26,989 nt of DNA from JBBDXA01 sp040902585 (lineage in GTDB: Bacteria > Planctomycetota > Phycisphaerae > Phycisphaerales > Phycisphaeraceae). The notes beneath the pieces are model-generated. The model had not been told where the DNA came from. It did not search any database and saw nothing but the letters and a program-made list of their open reading frames with translations. The translations under genes were made by a program, and so were the position numbers. Below, piece after piece: positions 9,001 through 15,792 of this stretch. The stretch's first letter is position 1, and each line of letters opens with the position of its first letter. The stretch is from positions 1 to 26,989 of the forward strand of contig JBBDXA010000134.1 in NCBI GenBank assembly GCA_040902585.1, in the 5' to 3' direction.

Positions 9001-10061
9001 TTCAGTTCATCGAACGGGAGCAGCTTGAACTGCGAGCAGAAATCCTTGTACCACTCGGTCGAACCGATCGGGTTTCGGGTTCCGGGTTCCGGGTTCCGGG
9101 TTCCCTTTCCCTTCGTCCCTTCGTCCCTTCGTCCCTCCGTCCCTTCCACCCTTTCGATTTTGACCACCGGCGCGAAGCTCTTGCCGAACACAAGCTCCAC
9201 ATTGCACTGCTCGGCGATCACGCGGGTGTTGTCACACGCTTCGCTCCAGCGGCGCATGTCACTGGCGTCGTACATCTCCTGCGTGCTCTTCAGGTAGAGC
9301 TGCGTCGGGTAGATCAACCGGCTCGAATCGGTGATGAGCTTGCCGGTGGAGATGCAGCAGAGCACGCCGTGCGGCGCGTGGTCATCGGCGCGGAGGAAAT
9401 GCACATCATTCGTCGCGACGCAGCCGATGCCCAGACCATCCGCCAGGTCCATCAGTGCGGGGTTCACCGCATCCTGTTCGGGGATGTGTTTTTGCAGTTC
9501 GATGAAGAAGCGATCGGTGCCGAAGATCGAGCTGTAGAACTGCGCGAGGGCTTTGGCGCGGTCGCGATCGTCCTTCATCAGGGCGGAGGGAATCTCGCCG
9601 CCGAGGCACGCGCTGGTGGCGATGATGCCTTTGCTGTGAGCCTTGAGCGTTTCCTTATCGATGCGAGGCTTGTAATAAAAACCCTCGCGGTAGGCGATGG
9701 AGCTGAGCTTCAGGAGATTGCGATAACCATCGTTGTCGGCCGCGAGGAGGAGCAGGTGGTAGCCGCCGTCCTTGACGCCGGTGCTGGTGCGCTGAAGGCG
9801 GGCATCGGGCATGTCACCCGGCGCCATGTAGGCCTCGATGCCGATGATGGGTTTGACGCCGACGTCCTTGGCTTTGGTGTAGAAATCGATGAGGCCGAAG
9901 AGGCAGCCGTGATCGGTGATGGCGACGGCGGGCTGGTTGAGTTCCGCGGCGCGTTTGACCAGTTCCTTCGTCCGGCAGGCACCATCGAGCAGCGAATACT
10001 GCGTGTGGACATGCAGGTGGACGAAAGGCTTCGGGCTGAGGTTCTTCGTGGCGTCGGCCAT
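6057..10061 (-). CDS. dnaE: DNA polymerase III subunit alpha
   Basis: The replicative polymerase subunit, 1334 residues, longer than the usual 1150-1200. The N-terminal PHP domain is complete in visible motifs: H17-V-H19, D50-H51 and E76, then SACLGGE and NDVHF, suggesting a metal-binding and possibly proofreading PHP domain. The polymerase core has PDIDID at about 470 and KMDFLGLRT at about 621, which supply the catalytic aspartates. Finger and helix-hairpin-helix regions follow, then an OB-fold at about 1090-1170 and a C-terminal domain of the tau-binding type. The start is the first ATG, followed at once by the PHP domain; GGAG lies about 13 bases upstream. The extra length comes partly from two in-frame repeat insertions: tandem repeats at 9070-9147 in the linker after PHP, and a 25-bp palindrome at 6459-6483 after the OB-fold. 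Both sit in expected loop regions, so the enzyme should work. Confidence 0.97.
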   Translation of the reverse strand: MADATKNLSPKPFVHLHVHTQYSLLDGACRTKELVKRAAELNQPAVAITDHGCLFGLIDFYTKAKDVGVKPIIGIEAYMAPGDMPDARLQRTSTGVKDGGYHLLLLAADNDGYRNLLKLSSIAYREGFYYKPRIDKETLKAHSKGIIATSACLGGEIPSALMKDDRDRAKALAQFYSSIFGTDRFFIELQKHIPEQDAVNPALMDLADGLGIGCVATNDVHFLRADDHAPHGVLCCISTGKLITDSSRLIYPTQLYLKSTQEMYDASDMRRWSEACDNTRVIAEQCNVELVFGKSFAPVVKIERVEGTEGRRDEGTKGKGTRNPEPGTRNPIGSTEWYKDFCSQFKLLPFDELNDKAITPEELKSRCDAALRDLAEAGAIWRYGEKGITPAHRDRLERELKILADKNISAYFLIVWDFVNEARRRGIPANARGSGVGTMVGYVLGLSNACPIQYGLLFERFTDPDRSEYPDIDIDMCQDGRQEIIDYVRDKYGHVAQIITFGTLKARAAIRDVSRVLNIGLDDVDKVCKLVGDGLQTTITSALEQVPDLKTLYNANGPIREMIDTAKRLEGLTRHAGVHAAGVIIATQPLDNIVPLYQPSGTDQVVTQWDGPTCEKMGLLKMDFLGLRTLSIVERAKELIRKSFNEETIQNAVNNGRKAQGLPSLGFDVLDLDRLTFDDQRVLDLFRRGETAGVFQFESEGMRGLLMGMKPDRLEDLIAANALYRPGPMDLIPDFNDRKHKRKAVPKVHPIVDEITAETYGIMVYQEQVMLIVHKLGDIPLRAAYTLIKAISKKQQDKIDSYREKFIEGAQKKGLAKPQAAELFELILKFAGYGFNKSHSTGYSIVAYQTAYLKTYFPLQYMAAVLTFESVSIDKVVEYMNECRKVMLPDGRRGIDVKPPDINLSQVGFTVVFDKGEAKDPSRGHIRFGLSAVKGVGEKAILGIIEARDKAGGGPFKSLYDFCERVPPGVVNRSVIEALIKCGAFDGAHGLEKRAAMVSVIEDALKRGAQDAALRTSEDFLFGAVVEKETKANVKKVETMLPEVPAWAPTDSLAFEKSVLGFFVSSHPLNDHRDALVRFSNTSVAEVQKLSAGVEVILGGMLTRVKTVVTKNGRSAGQKMAMIAIDDGAAHIEGVAFSETYATYAPLLTTDRVVFIKGKVDRKRESPNIIINSVIDAKQAAKELAQGVRIILRAPSRQGGAIGAPSPTAPDAPTAATADDTSIYNGSLRKLKELLRQAAANGSGGSCEVFLEVHQAGQVVTLRVQGLRVKADGDLPARVATVLGTPDCCQLVGPPRLLRSPAASRVMHDDSAVQARITPAGSDEDEYCASIDRY
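6459..6483 (-). repeat. 25-bp palindromic element, copy 2 (in frame in dnaE)
   Basis: Identical in all 25 bases to 70-94. On the coding (minus) strand it reads AGCACCATCC, loop CGACA, GGGTGGTGCT, and encodes APSRQGGA at residues about 1193-1200 of DnaE, in a low-complexity loop rich in Ala, Pro and Thr after the OB-fold. A half copy, GCGCACCATC, follows on the coding strand at 6445-6454. Confidence 0.85.
9070..9147 (-). repeat. Composite 7-mer/8-mer tandem repeat (in frame in dnaE)
   Basis: On the plus strand there are five units of GGGTTCC (the first GGGTTTC) at 9070-9104, a CTTTCCC joint, then about four and a half 8-base units of TTCGTCCC type to 9147. The 78 bases are exactly 26 codons. 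The coding strand gives EGTEGRRDEGTKGKG and then TRNPEPGTRNP, between the PHP domain and the polymerase core. The 8-mer block is almost the same as 24853-24891 in the VWA gene. Confidence 0.85.
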
Positions 10062-10163
10062 CCGTGGCGTACTCCGTGCTTCGTGTGATATTCTGATTCT
10101 AACCGATCCCGCGGCGATCCATTTTCAAGGCAGATAGCGCCACCTTTTCCACGAGGTCCCTCC

Positions 10164-10961
10164 ATGCCCATCAGCGAAACCATCAATCTCTGGCCTGACG
10201 GCTCGCCGCACAACTACGAAAAAGACCGCCCGCGCATGGACCTCTACCTGCCGAAAGAGAAAAGTGAAAAACCAACACCCGCCATCGTCGTCTGCCCCGG
10301 CGGCGGCTACGGCGGACGCGCCGGCCACGAGGGCGCGCCCTTCGCCGAGCTCTTCGCCGCCCAGGGCTGGCCCAGCGTGGTGTGCCAGTACCGCGTTTCG
10401 CCCAATCGCCATCCCGCGCCGATGACCGATGTCTGCCGGGCGATTCGCCTCGTGCGATCCAAGGCGAAGGAGTGGAACATCGACGATCACAAGATCGGCC
10501 TGCTCGGCTTCTCCGCCGGCGGCCACCTCGTCTCCACCGTCGCCACCCAGCCGAACCTGCATGTGGACAAGCTCGATGACCTCGCGGAAAAATACCCCGC
10601 GCGCCCGGATCGCCTCATGATGGGTTATCCCGTCATCACGATGAGTACCAACAAAACGCACCAGGGTTCAGTGAACAACCTGCTGGGCCCCAACGCGACG
10701 GATGAAATGAAAAAGCAGATGAGCAATGAGCTCCAGGTGACGAACCAGAACCCGCCTGCGTTCATTTTTCATACGTGGGACGATCAGGCCGTGCCCGTGG
10801 AGAACGCGCTGCTCTTCGCCGAGGCGTATGCGAAGGCGAATGTCTCCTGCGAGCTGCACATCTTCCAGAACGGTCGCCACGGCGTGGGCCTGGCGAGCAA
10901 CGATGAAAGGCTGAAGGTGTGGACGGAGTCGATGGTGAAGTGGCTCAAGGCGTGGAAGTAG
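10164..10961 (+). CDS. Alpha/beta hydrolase, esterase/acetyl-xylan-esterase-like
   Basis: A 265-residue serine esterase-like protein of the BD-FAE/xylanase-associated type. The oxyanion segment CPGGGYGGR is followed by the nucleophile elbow G115-F-S117-A-G-G. The remaining triad residues are probably D206 or D207 (HTWDDQAVP) and H239 (NGRHGVG). The family removes acetyl or similar ester groups from sugars. No signal peptide is visible, so it is probably cytoplasmic, unlike many planctomycete paralogues. The start is supported by GAGGT at 10153-10157, 6 bases before the ATG. It is divergent from dnaE with 102 bp between the starts, room for two promoters. It is followed after 16 bp by the left arm of the RAYT unit. 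Confidence 0.9.
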   Translation: MPISETINLWPDGSPHNYEKDRPRMDLYLPKEKSEKPTPAIVVCPGGGYGGRAGHEGAPFAELFAAQGWPSVVCQYRVSPNRHPAPMTDVCRAIRLVRSKAKEWNIDDHKIGLLGFSAGGHLVSTVATQPNLHVDKLDDLAEKYPARPDRLMMGYPVITMSTNKTHQGSVNNLLGPNATDEMKKQMSNELQVTNQNPPAFIFHTWDDQAVPVENALLFAEAYAKANVSCELHIFQNGRHGVGLASNDERLKVWTESMVKWLKAWK

Positions 10962-10977
10962 CTGAAGGTGCCGAGTG

Positions 10978-11099
10978 CTTAGCCCGTAGGGCGATTGACG
11001 GTAGCCTCGGGCGCAAGCCCGTGGACAGGGGCGACGATCGGCGCTGAGCCCGCCAGGGCGATTGAACGAATCGCCTGTAGCGCCACCAATGCCCGCGTG
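10978..11099 (+). repeat. Left inverted arm of the RAYT unit
   Basis: It pairs with 11644-11777. The first 114 bases (to 11091) match the reverse complement of 11664-11777 without gaps. Beyond that, CCCGCGTG at 11092-11099 matches again if 12 bases are skipped in the right arm. Inside are two related hairpins, AGCCCGTAGGGCG and GAGCCCGCCAGGGCG, each followed by ATTGA, and the REP at 11001-11024. Confidence 0.85.
11001..11024 (+). repeat. REP sequence, left copy
   Basis: GTAG is followed by CCTCGGGC, loop GCAA, GCCCGTGG. The stem has one T-T mismatch. A GTAG or GGAG head plus a hairpin with an internal mismatch is the known structure of REP substrates of RAYT enzymes. Confidence 0.75.
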
Positions 11100-11146
11100 T
11101 TAATGGAACGCGATACCATGCGGGTGGCCACGCCTGGATAGCAATC

Positions 11147-11599
11147 ATGGGGCACACCTATATCAACCTACTCCTGCACATTGTGTTCTCGACGAAGAAC
11201 CGGGAGCCTTTCATCACGGCGGCGATCCAGGATCGACTCCACGCCTACCTCGGCGGCATCGCGCGCGAGGAGTTCGGGACAGCCCTTGCCATCGGCGGCA
11301 TGCCGGACCACATTCACGCGCTGATTCTTCTAAAGGCCGGCGTATCGCTCGCCCACGCCATGAACCGATTCAAGAGCCTCTCGTCCGGGTGGCTGAAGAA
11401 AGAGTTCCCCGAAATGAACGATTTCGCGTGGCAGGCGGGGTACGGAGCATTTGCCGTCAGTGAGTCCGTGAAGCCATCGGTGATTGAGTACATCAACCAT
11501 CAGGCCGAGCACCATCGAACGATGACATTTCAGGAGGAGTTCGTCGCGTTCCTGAAGCGTCATCATGTGCCGTTTGACCCGGAGAAGTTGTGGGATTGA
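11147..11599 (+). CDS. REP-associated tyrosine transposase (Y1/HUH, IS200/IS605 TnpA superfamily)
   Basis: A 150-residue single-strand DNA transposase. The HUH motif is H55-I-H57 in GGMPDHIHALI. The nucleophile is probably Y115 in the helix EYINHQAEHH, with Y99 (GYGAF) as a less likely alternative. Members cut and rejoin single-stranded DNA at hairpins; RAYT members act on REP sequences, usually as single-copy domesticated enzymes. The length is full for the family and no frameshift is seen, so the protein is probably active. No TnpB/IscB gene or wRNA is next to it. The ATG at 11147 begins the conserved core (MGHTYINLLLHIVFSTKNRE), although its ribosome site is poor, which would keep expression low. 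The flanking arms could pair in the transcript. Confidence 0.93.
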   Translation: MGHTYINLLLHIVFSTKNREPFITAAIQDRLHAYLGGIAREEFGTALAIGGMPDHIHALILLKAGVSLAHAMNRFKSLSSGWLKKEFPEMNDFAWQAGYGAFAVSESVKPSVIEYINHQAEHHRTMTFQEEFVAFLKRHHVPFDPEKLWD

Positions 11600-11643
11600 A
11601 GAACGCGCGGGGCCGGTCGATACGCAGGCACGGGAATGGAGAT

Positions 11644-11777
11644 CACGCGGGTGCGGGGATGGACATTGGTGGCGCTTCAGGAGATTCGTTCAATCGCCCT
11701 GACGGGCTCAGTGCCGATCGTGGCCCTTATCCACGGGCTTGCGCCCGAGGCTACCGTCAAACGCCCTACGGGCTAAG
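11644..11777 (-). repeat. Right inverted arm of the RAYT unit
   Basis: Reverse complement of the left arm: 114 bases at 11664-11777 with 8 mismatches and no gaps, plus CACGCGGG at 11644-11651 after a 12-base insertion. It starts 45 bp after the transposase stop. Differences from the left arm are scattered single substitutions, so the two arms have been diverging rather than being freshly copied. Confidence 0.85.
11731..11754 (-). repeat. REP sequence, right copy (inverse)
   Basis: Exact reverse complement of 11001-11024: on the minus strand GTAG, then CCTCGGGC, loop GCAA, GCCCGTGG. All 24 bases are conserved although the surrounding arm has mismatches. Confidence 0.75.
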
Positions 11778-11814
11778 ACGTTTCGCCATGGAATCACACA
11801 TCACCTCCTCGCTT

Positions 11815-11877
11815 GTCCCTCGTCCCTCGTCCCTCGTCACCCGCCACTCGTCACTCGCCACTACTCACTCGCCACTT
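11815..11877. repeat. Degenerate heptamer array at the 3' end of the Sco gene
   Basis: Nine 7-base units in a row: three identical GTCCCTC units, then GTCACCC, GCCACTC, GTCACTC, GCCACTA, CTCACTC and GCCACTT. The Sco stop codon (11865-11867, minus strand) lies inside the last units, so the array supplies the last few codons of that gene and its 3' untranslated region. The first units resemble the CCCTTCGT octamers of dnaE and the VWA gene with one base missing. Confidence 0.85.
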
Positions 11878-12596
11878 GCCTCCGCCTCGTCGATCAGCTT
11901 CTTCACATCCTCGACCGCCTGTTTGTCTTCCCACATGCCTGCGTATTGCCGGGCGAGGCGACCCTCGGCGTCGATCATCATCAGGTCGGTGCGGTGCGTG
12001 AGCTGGCCATCGGGCTGGTAGCTGATGCGGAACTGGAAGACGTAGCGAAACTCTTCAAACTCGCGCGGGTCAGGCCGCAGGGCGTGTCCTGTTTTCAGGT
12101 CGAAGCCCGCAGCCTGGGCGAAGGTCTTGAGCCGGGCCGGCGTGTCGTATTCCGGATCGAAGCTGATGATGAGGACGTTGACCTTATCGCCCAGGCTTTG
12201 GGCCGCGAGGGTCTTTTGCAGGGCCGCCATTTTCGCGCCCTGCAAGGGACACATCTGCGGGTTGGGGCATCGCGTGAAGATAAAAGTCGCGATCGTCGGT
12301 TTGCCCTTGATCGCCTTGAAGTCGAATGGCTTGCCCTCCTGATCCTCCATCTTGAAATCGAGATAAAGCTTCTCGCGCTCGGCGACAGGGATCCACGCCA
12401 CAGCCTTGGCGTCCTCCTCGGCCTTCACTGCGGGATCGACCTTCGGCGCGGGCTCACTGTCAACTTTGTTTTGCGGCGTCGCAACAGTCGTGTCCGTCGG
12501 CGGCGGCGTCACGGGGGTTACTTTATTTACAGGTTCGCAGCCGGCGATGGCAGCGAAAGTGAGCAGAATCAAGAACAGGCGAAGCAGGCGCATCAT
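11865..12596 (-). CDS. SCO1/SenC-family copper chaperone lipoprotein
   Basis: A 243-residue thioredoxin-fold protein of the Sco family, which delivers copper to the CuA site of cytochrome c oxidase or keeps its thiols reduced. The start at 12596 has AAAGGAAG just upstream and gives a short signal with lipobox I17-A-G-C20. An acidic, Pro/Thr-rich linker (about 21-68) leads to the fold. Copper ligands are C110 and C116 in TRCPNPQMCP, a CX5C spacing rather than the classic CX3C, and H201 in LTHRTD. It should be anchored on the outer face of the cytoplasmic membrane. It is divergent from a BNR propeller with 138 bp between the starts. The last codons and the stop lie in a heptamer repeat, so the C-terminus (EASGE) may vary between strains. 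Confidence 0.93.
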   Translation of the reverse strand: MMRLLRLFLILLTFAAIAGCEPVNKVTPVTPPPTDTTVATPQNKVDSEPAPKVDPAVKAEEDAKAVAWIPVAEREKLYLDFKMEDQEGKPFDFKAIKGKPTIATFIFTRCPNPQMCPLQGAKMAALQKTLAAQSLGDKVNVLIISFDPEYDTPARLKTFAQAAGFDLKTGHALRPDPREFEEFRYVFQFRISYQPDGQLTHRTDLMMIDAEGRLARQYAGMWEDKQAVEDVKKLIDEAEASGE

Positions 12597-12734
12597 GGGG
12601 AAACTTCCTTTCACAGGGCGTGACTGTGGCAATGGTAGGGGCCAGATCGTTGCGCGTTCAACTGCTGGGACCGGGTACGATGGGGAACGGGTCAATTGCC
12701 CGAGCATTCCCGCCTTCCACCTGTGAGCTTAATC

Positions 12735-13934
12735 ATGAAACGATCCTTCATTCTCTGTCTTTTCCTGCTGGGTTTTGCATCGCAGGTTTCGGCAGCCGAG
12801 GCCCTTGTGACGACGGTTCGCGTGCCTGACGGCGGCCTTCAACCGCAGGTCGCGGTGGATGAGAAGGGCACGATTCACCTGATCTACTTTAAGGGCGAGC
12901 CCCGCGCGGGGGATGCCTTTTACGTGACCTCGAAGGACAGCGGCGCGACCTGGTCCAAGGCCTTGCGCGTCAACAGCGAAGAAGGCAGCGTCGTCGCGGC
13001 AGGCAACATCCGCGGGGCGCAGCTCGCCATCGGGAAGAACGGTCGGGCCCATGTCGCATGGATGGGCTCGATGAAGACGCTTGCGGACGGCGATCATCAC
13101 AAGGCTCCGATGCTATACGCCCGCCTGAACGACAAGGGTGATGCGTTTGAGGCGCAGCGAAACGTGATCACGAAGGAATACGGCCTCGATGGCGGCGGTT
13201 CGATCGCGGCCTCGACCACCGGCGACTTTCGGGACTACTTGATCATTGCTTGGCATGCGGGGCCAAAGGGTGAAGGCGAGTCGAAGCGCCGGGTGTGGGT
13301 GACGGTATCCAGCAACGATGGTCTAACCTTTCAACCCGAGTTCGCCATCGATGATGGTGTATCGGGTGTGTGCGCTTGCTGCGGGATCAAAGCTGCGGCG
13401 CAAGGGGACTTCTTCTACGTCCTCTACCGCTGCGCGAAGGAGACGGTCCATCGGGACATGATGCTGTCGAAGTTCAATTACGCGCGCCTTAGTGGTTGGG
13501 TGCAGCAGAAACTTGAGGCCTGGAACGTGGCGACCTGCCCGATGAGCAGTGCGGCTGCGTGGCTGACAGGACCCAGCAAGGCGATCGCGTGGGAAGCGCA
13601 GGGCCGCGTGAGCTTTGCTCAGATTGAGGAATTGAAAGCGGTTCATCCGCGCGAAACGAAGGTAACCGAGCCGGTGGCCGCGCCGCGCGCCGATGCCCGT
13701 CGCAACACGCCGCAGAAGCATCCTTCCATCGCAACCGATAAGGATGGCCGGGTGCTGCTGGCGTGGAGCGAAGGCGTGACGTGGGGCAAGGGCGGCAACG
13801 TCCTGTGGCAGGTGTTCGACGCCGACGGCAAGCCGGTGGCGGATCAGGCCGGCACCATCGCCAACGGCGTTCCCGTGTGGAGCCTCGTCGCGGCCTGCGC
13901 CAAGCCGGGCGGTGGATTTATCCTGTTTCACTGA
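12735..13934 (+). CDS. Exported BNR/sialidase-like propeller with CxCC motif
   Basis: A 399-residue secreted six-blade-type propeller. The ATG at 12735 is chosen because it starts a clear Sec signal (MKRSFILCLFLLGFASQVSA, about 20 residues); the frame is open from 12696 without signal character. Asp-box-like blade turns are visible: SKDSGATWS, then SSNDGLTF. A striking motif, C213-A-C215-C216-G, lies in the middle, with further cysteines at RCAKE and ATCPMS. No complete sialidase arginine triad can be assigned by eye, so sialidase activity is doubtful. Its divergent neighbour is a Sco-type copper protein, which makes a metal role for the cysteines worth testing. The gene ends with GGGFILFH just before the next lipoprotein gene (67 bp gap), with which it may be co-transcribed. 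Confidence 0.85.
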   Translation: MKRSFILCLFLLGFASQVSAAEALVTTVRVPDGGLQPQVAVDEKGTIHLIYFKGEPRAGDAFYVTSKDSGATWSKALRVNSEEGSVVAAGNIRGAQLAIGKNGRAHVAWMGSMKTLADGDHHKAPMLYARLNDKGDAFEAQRNVITKEYGLDGGGSIAASTTGDFRDYLIIAWHAGPKGEGESKRRVWVTVSSNDGLTFQPEFAIDDGVSGVCACCGIKAAAQGDFFYVLYRCAKETVHRDMMLSKFNYARLSGWVQQKLEAWNVATCPMSSAAAWLTGPSKAIAWEAQGRVSFAQIEELKAVHPRETKVTEPVAAPRADARRNTPQKHPSIATDKDGRVLLAWSEGVTWGKGGNVLWQVFDADGKPVADQAGTIANGVPVWSLVAACAKPGGGFILFH

Positions 13935-14001
13935 ATGAAAGGGCCGCTCGGCTGTTAGACTGAACGCATCTTCTCGAAGCAACCCCGGCCCGGAGCACGA
14001 C

Positions 14002-15543
14002 ATGCTTACCTCTCTTCGATTCAACCTGCGCGATGCCGTCTTGATTTTCTTGTGTACCGCGCTGTCGGCCTTGCTCATCGGCTGCGGCGGCGGCGACGGC
14101 CCTGCGCCGCAGGGCAATTCATCGACGGCGACCAACGACAAACCAAACGCTGATGCAGGCACCTCCGGCGTTCCCGCGAAGCCAATGGTGATGATCCCGG
14201 ACGAACTCGTCCTCGTCGCCGAAGCGGGCAATCCTCATCAGTTGCAATACCTGAAGCTCGGTGAGAAGCGAATTGAGCCCGCGCAGATGTCGGCGTTGGT
14301 CGAGGTATTGAAGGCCAACGCAGCCAGGGCGGCCGAGGCGGGCCAGCCCATGACGACGTTCCGCGTCGTAGCGCCGCCGTGGCTGTCGCTGGCGGAGGTG
14401 GAGCCGGCACTTGAACTGATGGCGCGGGTGCCGTTCAAGACAGTGACGCTCGTCGCGCGGGCTGATGCAGGCGAAGCCGCCGAGTTGGCGAAGCGGTTTC
14501 AGGGCATTCCTTTGAAAGAGGCCCAAGCGGTCTGGACACCGGCGGTCGGCCAGGGGGCGATCGATCCTAAGAAGCTGAGGCCGCCGCTGCGTGTGGTTCT
14601 CGCGCAGCGAGGCGAGTGGGGCGTGGGAATTGATATGCCGCAGAGTGCGATCGCCCCCAGGTCGATGGATGAAGTGCGCAAGATGCTCGGAGGGCTGCAC
14701 GAGTTGAATGGCGGCGCGTACTCCGCGGACTGGACGGTCATCGTGCAGGCAACGGAGCAGGTTCCCTGGATGTACGTGGTGCAGGCGATCGAAGCGATTC
14801 AGAAGGCGAAGTTCAACGATGTCCAGTTGGCGCGAGGGATCACCTTCGGCACACCCACGACCATGCAGACCACGAAGGTGCCGACCAAGAGCAGCGGCAA
14901 AGGTCCGCCGCCCGTACCGTCGCCCAAGATCACCGGCGGCGAGGATACGAATCCCAAGCGATCGGCTTTTCCGCCGATCTCCCGATTCCTGGGCCTGAAC
15001 CACATGGCCGCCCGGCGTGTGGTGTTCGTCATTGACGGGCCGATGGAACCCGAGTCGGTGCGCACCTGGCTTGGCGATGCGCTGACGCAATGCATCAAAA
15101 ACTTCAAGCAAGAGCAGGCATTCAACATCATCGTTTCCGGCAAGGACAACCTTCTGCTCGCAAACGAAGGCTGGCTGACGGGCGGAGCGGAGTCGCAGGA
15201 GAAGCTTGCCGCGTGGCTTGGTGACACCTTCGCCAAGGCCTCGACCGAGGCCGGCGGCGGAAGCCGGTTGATTCAGGCGATGACGCAGGCGCTGGCCTTG
15301 GAGCCGAACGTGATTTATCTCGTCTCCCGTCAGCCGCTGGGCGAAGGCGAGCATGCCGCGACGGCGAAGGAGCTGGTCGAATCCATCGCCAAGGCGAATC
15401 TGAAGAGGCCGACGATCCACATCGTTCAGGTGATCGAACAGGACGGAGCGGGTGATCGGGGCCAACCCGTTCTGGAGTGGTTTACCAATAACACAGCGGG
15501 CAGGTATCGCTTTTTCAGCAAGCGCGAGCTTGGCCTCGATTGA
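14002..15543 (+). CDS. Lipoprotein with ExbD/TolR-like and degenerate VWA-like regions
   Basis: A 513-residue protein of no family I can name with certainty. The signal ends in lipobox L25-I-G-C28, then a Gly/Pro/Asn-rich linker. Residues about 70-155 and 190-280 each end in a beta-alpha-beta unit like the periplasmic domain of ExbD/TolR (TFRVVAPPWLSLAEVEPALELM; VIVQATEQVPWMYVVQAIEAI, shortened here to their key pattern of strand, charged turn and long helix). Residues about 335-510 look like a von Willebrand A fold: RRVVFVIDGP at the metal site, a long helix, NIIVSGKD, then NVIYLVSRQP. The metal motif DxSxS is replaced by DGPME, so metal binding is probably lost. GGAG at 13992 precedes the ATG by 6 bases. 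It may be the second gene of the unit starting at 12735. Confidence 0.75.
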   Translation: MLTSLRFNLRDAVLIFLCTALSALLIGCGGGDGPAPQGNSSTATNDKPNADAGTSGVPAKPMVMIPDELVLVAEAGNPHQLQYLKLGEKRIEPAQMSALVEVLKANAARAAEAGQPMTTFRVVAPPWLSLAEVEPALELMARVPFKTVTLVARADAGEAAELAKRFQGIPLKEAQAVWTPAVGQGAIDPKKLRPPLRVVLAQRGEWGVGIDMPQSAIAPRSMDEVRKMLGGLHELNGGAYSADWTVIVQATEQVPWMYVVQAIEAIQKAKFNDVQLARGITFGTPTTMQTTKVPTKSSGKGPPPVPSPKITGGEDTNPKRSAFPPISRFLGLNHMAARRVVFVIDGPMEPESVRTWLGDALTQCIKNFKQEQAFNIIVSGKDNLLLANEGWLTGGAESQEKLAAWLGDTFAKASTEAGGGSRLIQAMTQALALEPNVIYLVSRQPLGEGEHAATAKELVESIAKANLKRPTIHIVQVIEQDGAGDRGQPVLEWFTNNTAGRYRFFSKRELGLD

Positions 15544-15792
15544 CGGCTTGCGAAAACAGGTCGATTCCCCGCGTCCTGCGGATCGCGGCGAGCGGGACAT
15601 TTCTTCGGCCCTGACAACTGGACACACCGCCCGTTTCTGACCGATCTATCCCTCTGAACCCGCGCCTTTTTCGGGGCATCGGCTGCGCGATGTGTGCCGG
15701 CTGGGGGCAAGGTGAACTGGTGTACGTCGCCAGTTGTGTTAAAAACGGCAAGATTATCGGACACACCTCCTTGTCGTGGGAAGGGAGCCTGG

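Larger units (their letters stand above)
10978..11777 (+). mobile_element. RAYT-type unit: Y1 transposase gene between inverted REP-bearing arms
   Basis: An 800-bp unit in which one HUH/Y1 transposase gene (11147-11599) sits between two arms in inverted orientation, 10978-11091 and 11664-11777. Both arms are 114 bases and match at 106 positions by hand count. Each contains GTAG followed by an imperfect hairpin with a GCAA loop, the form expected for REP sequences recognised by RAYT enzymes. IS200/IS605 elements have short subterminal hairpins rather than long inverted arms, so this is better read as a RAYT flanked by inverse REPs. No target duplication is expected or seen. Confidence 0.8.

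Noticed and set aside
9070..9147. Tandem repeats considered as a CRISPR array
   Set aside because: Units of 7-8 bases without spacers, lying inside a coding frame.
9002..9207. Short minus-strand ORFs of about 66 codons over the dnaE repeats
   Set aside because: They are shifted frames of the tandem repeat inside dnaE.
10978..11777. Complete IS200/IS605 insertion sequence with TnpB
   Set aside because: No TnpB gene is present, and the long inverted arms do not fit IS200/IS605 ends; the RAYT reading fits better.
14119..15627. 502-codon minus-strand frame opposite the ExbD/VWA-like lipoprotein
   Set aside because: The plus-strand frame has a lipobox, a ribosome site and domain-like strands; the reverse is Arg/His-rich and featureless.
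15544..15792. Possible RNA gene or promoter before GH15
   Set aside because: No cloverleaf or strong hairpin was found, and no -35/-10 pair with proper spacing.
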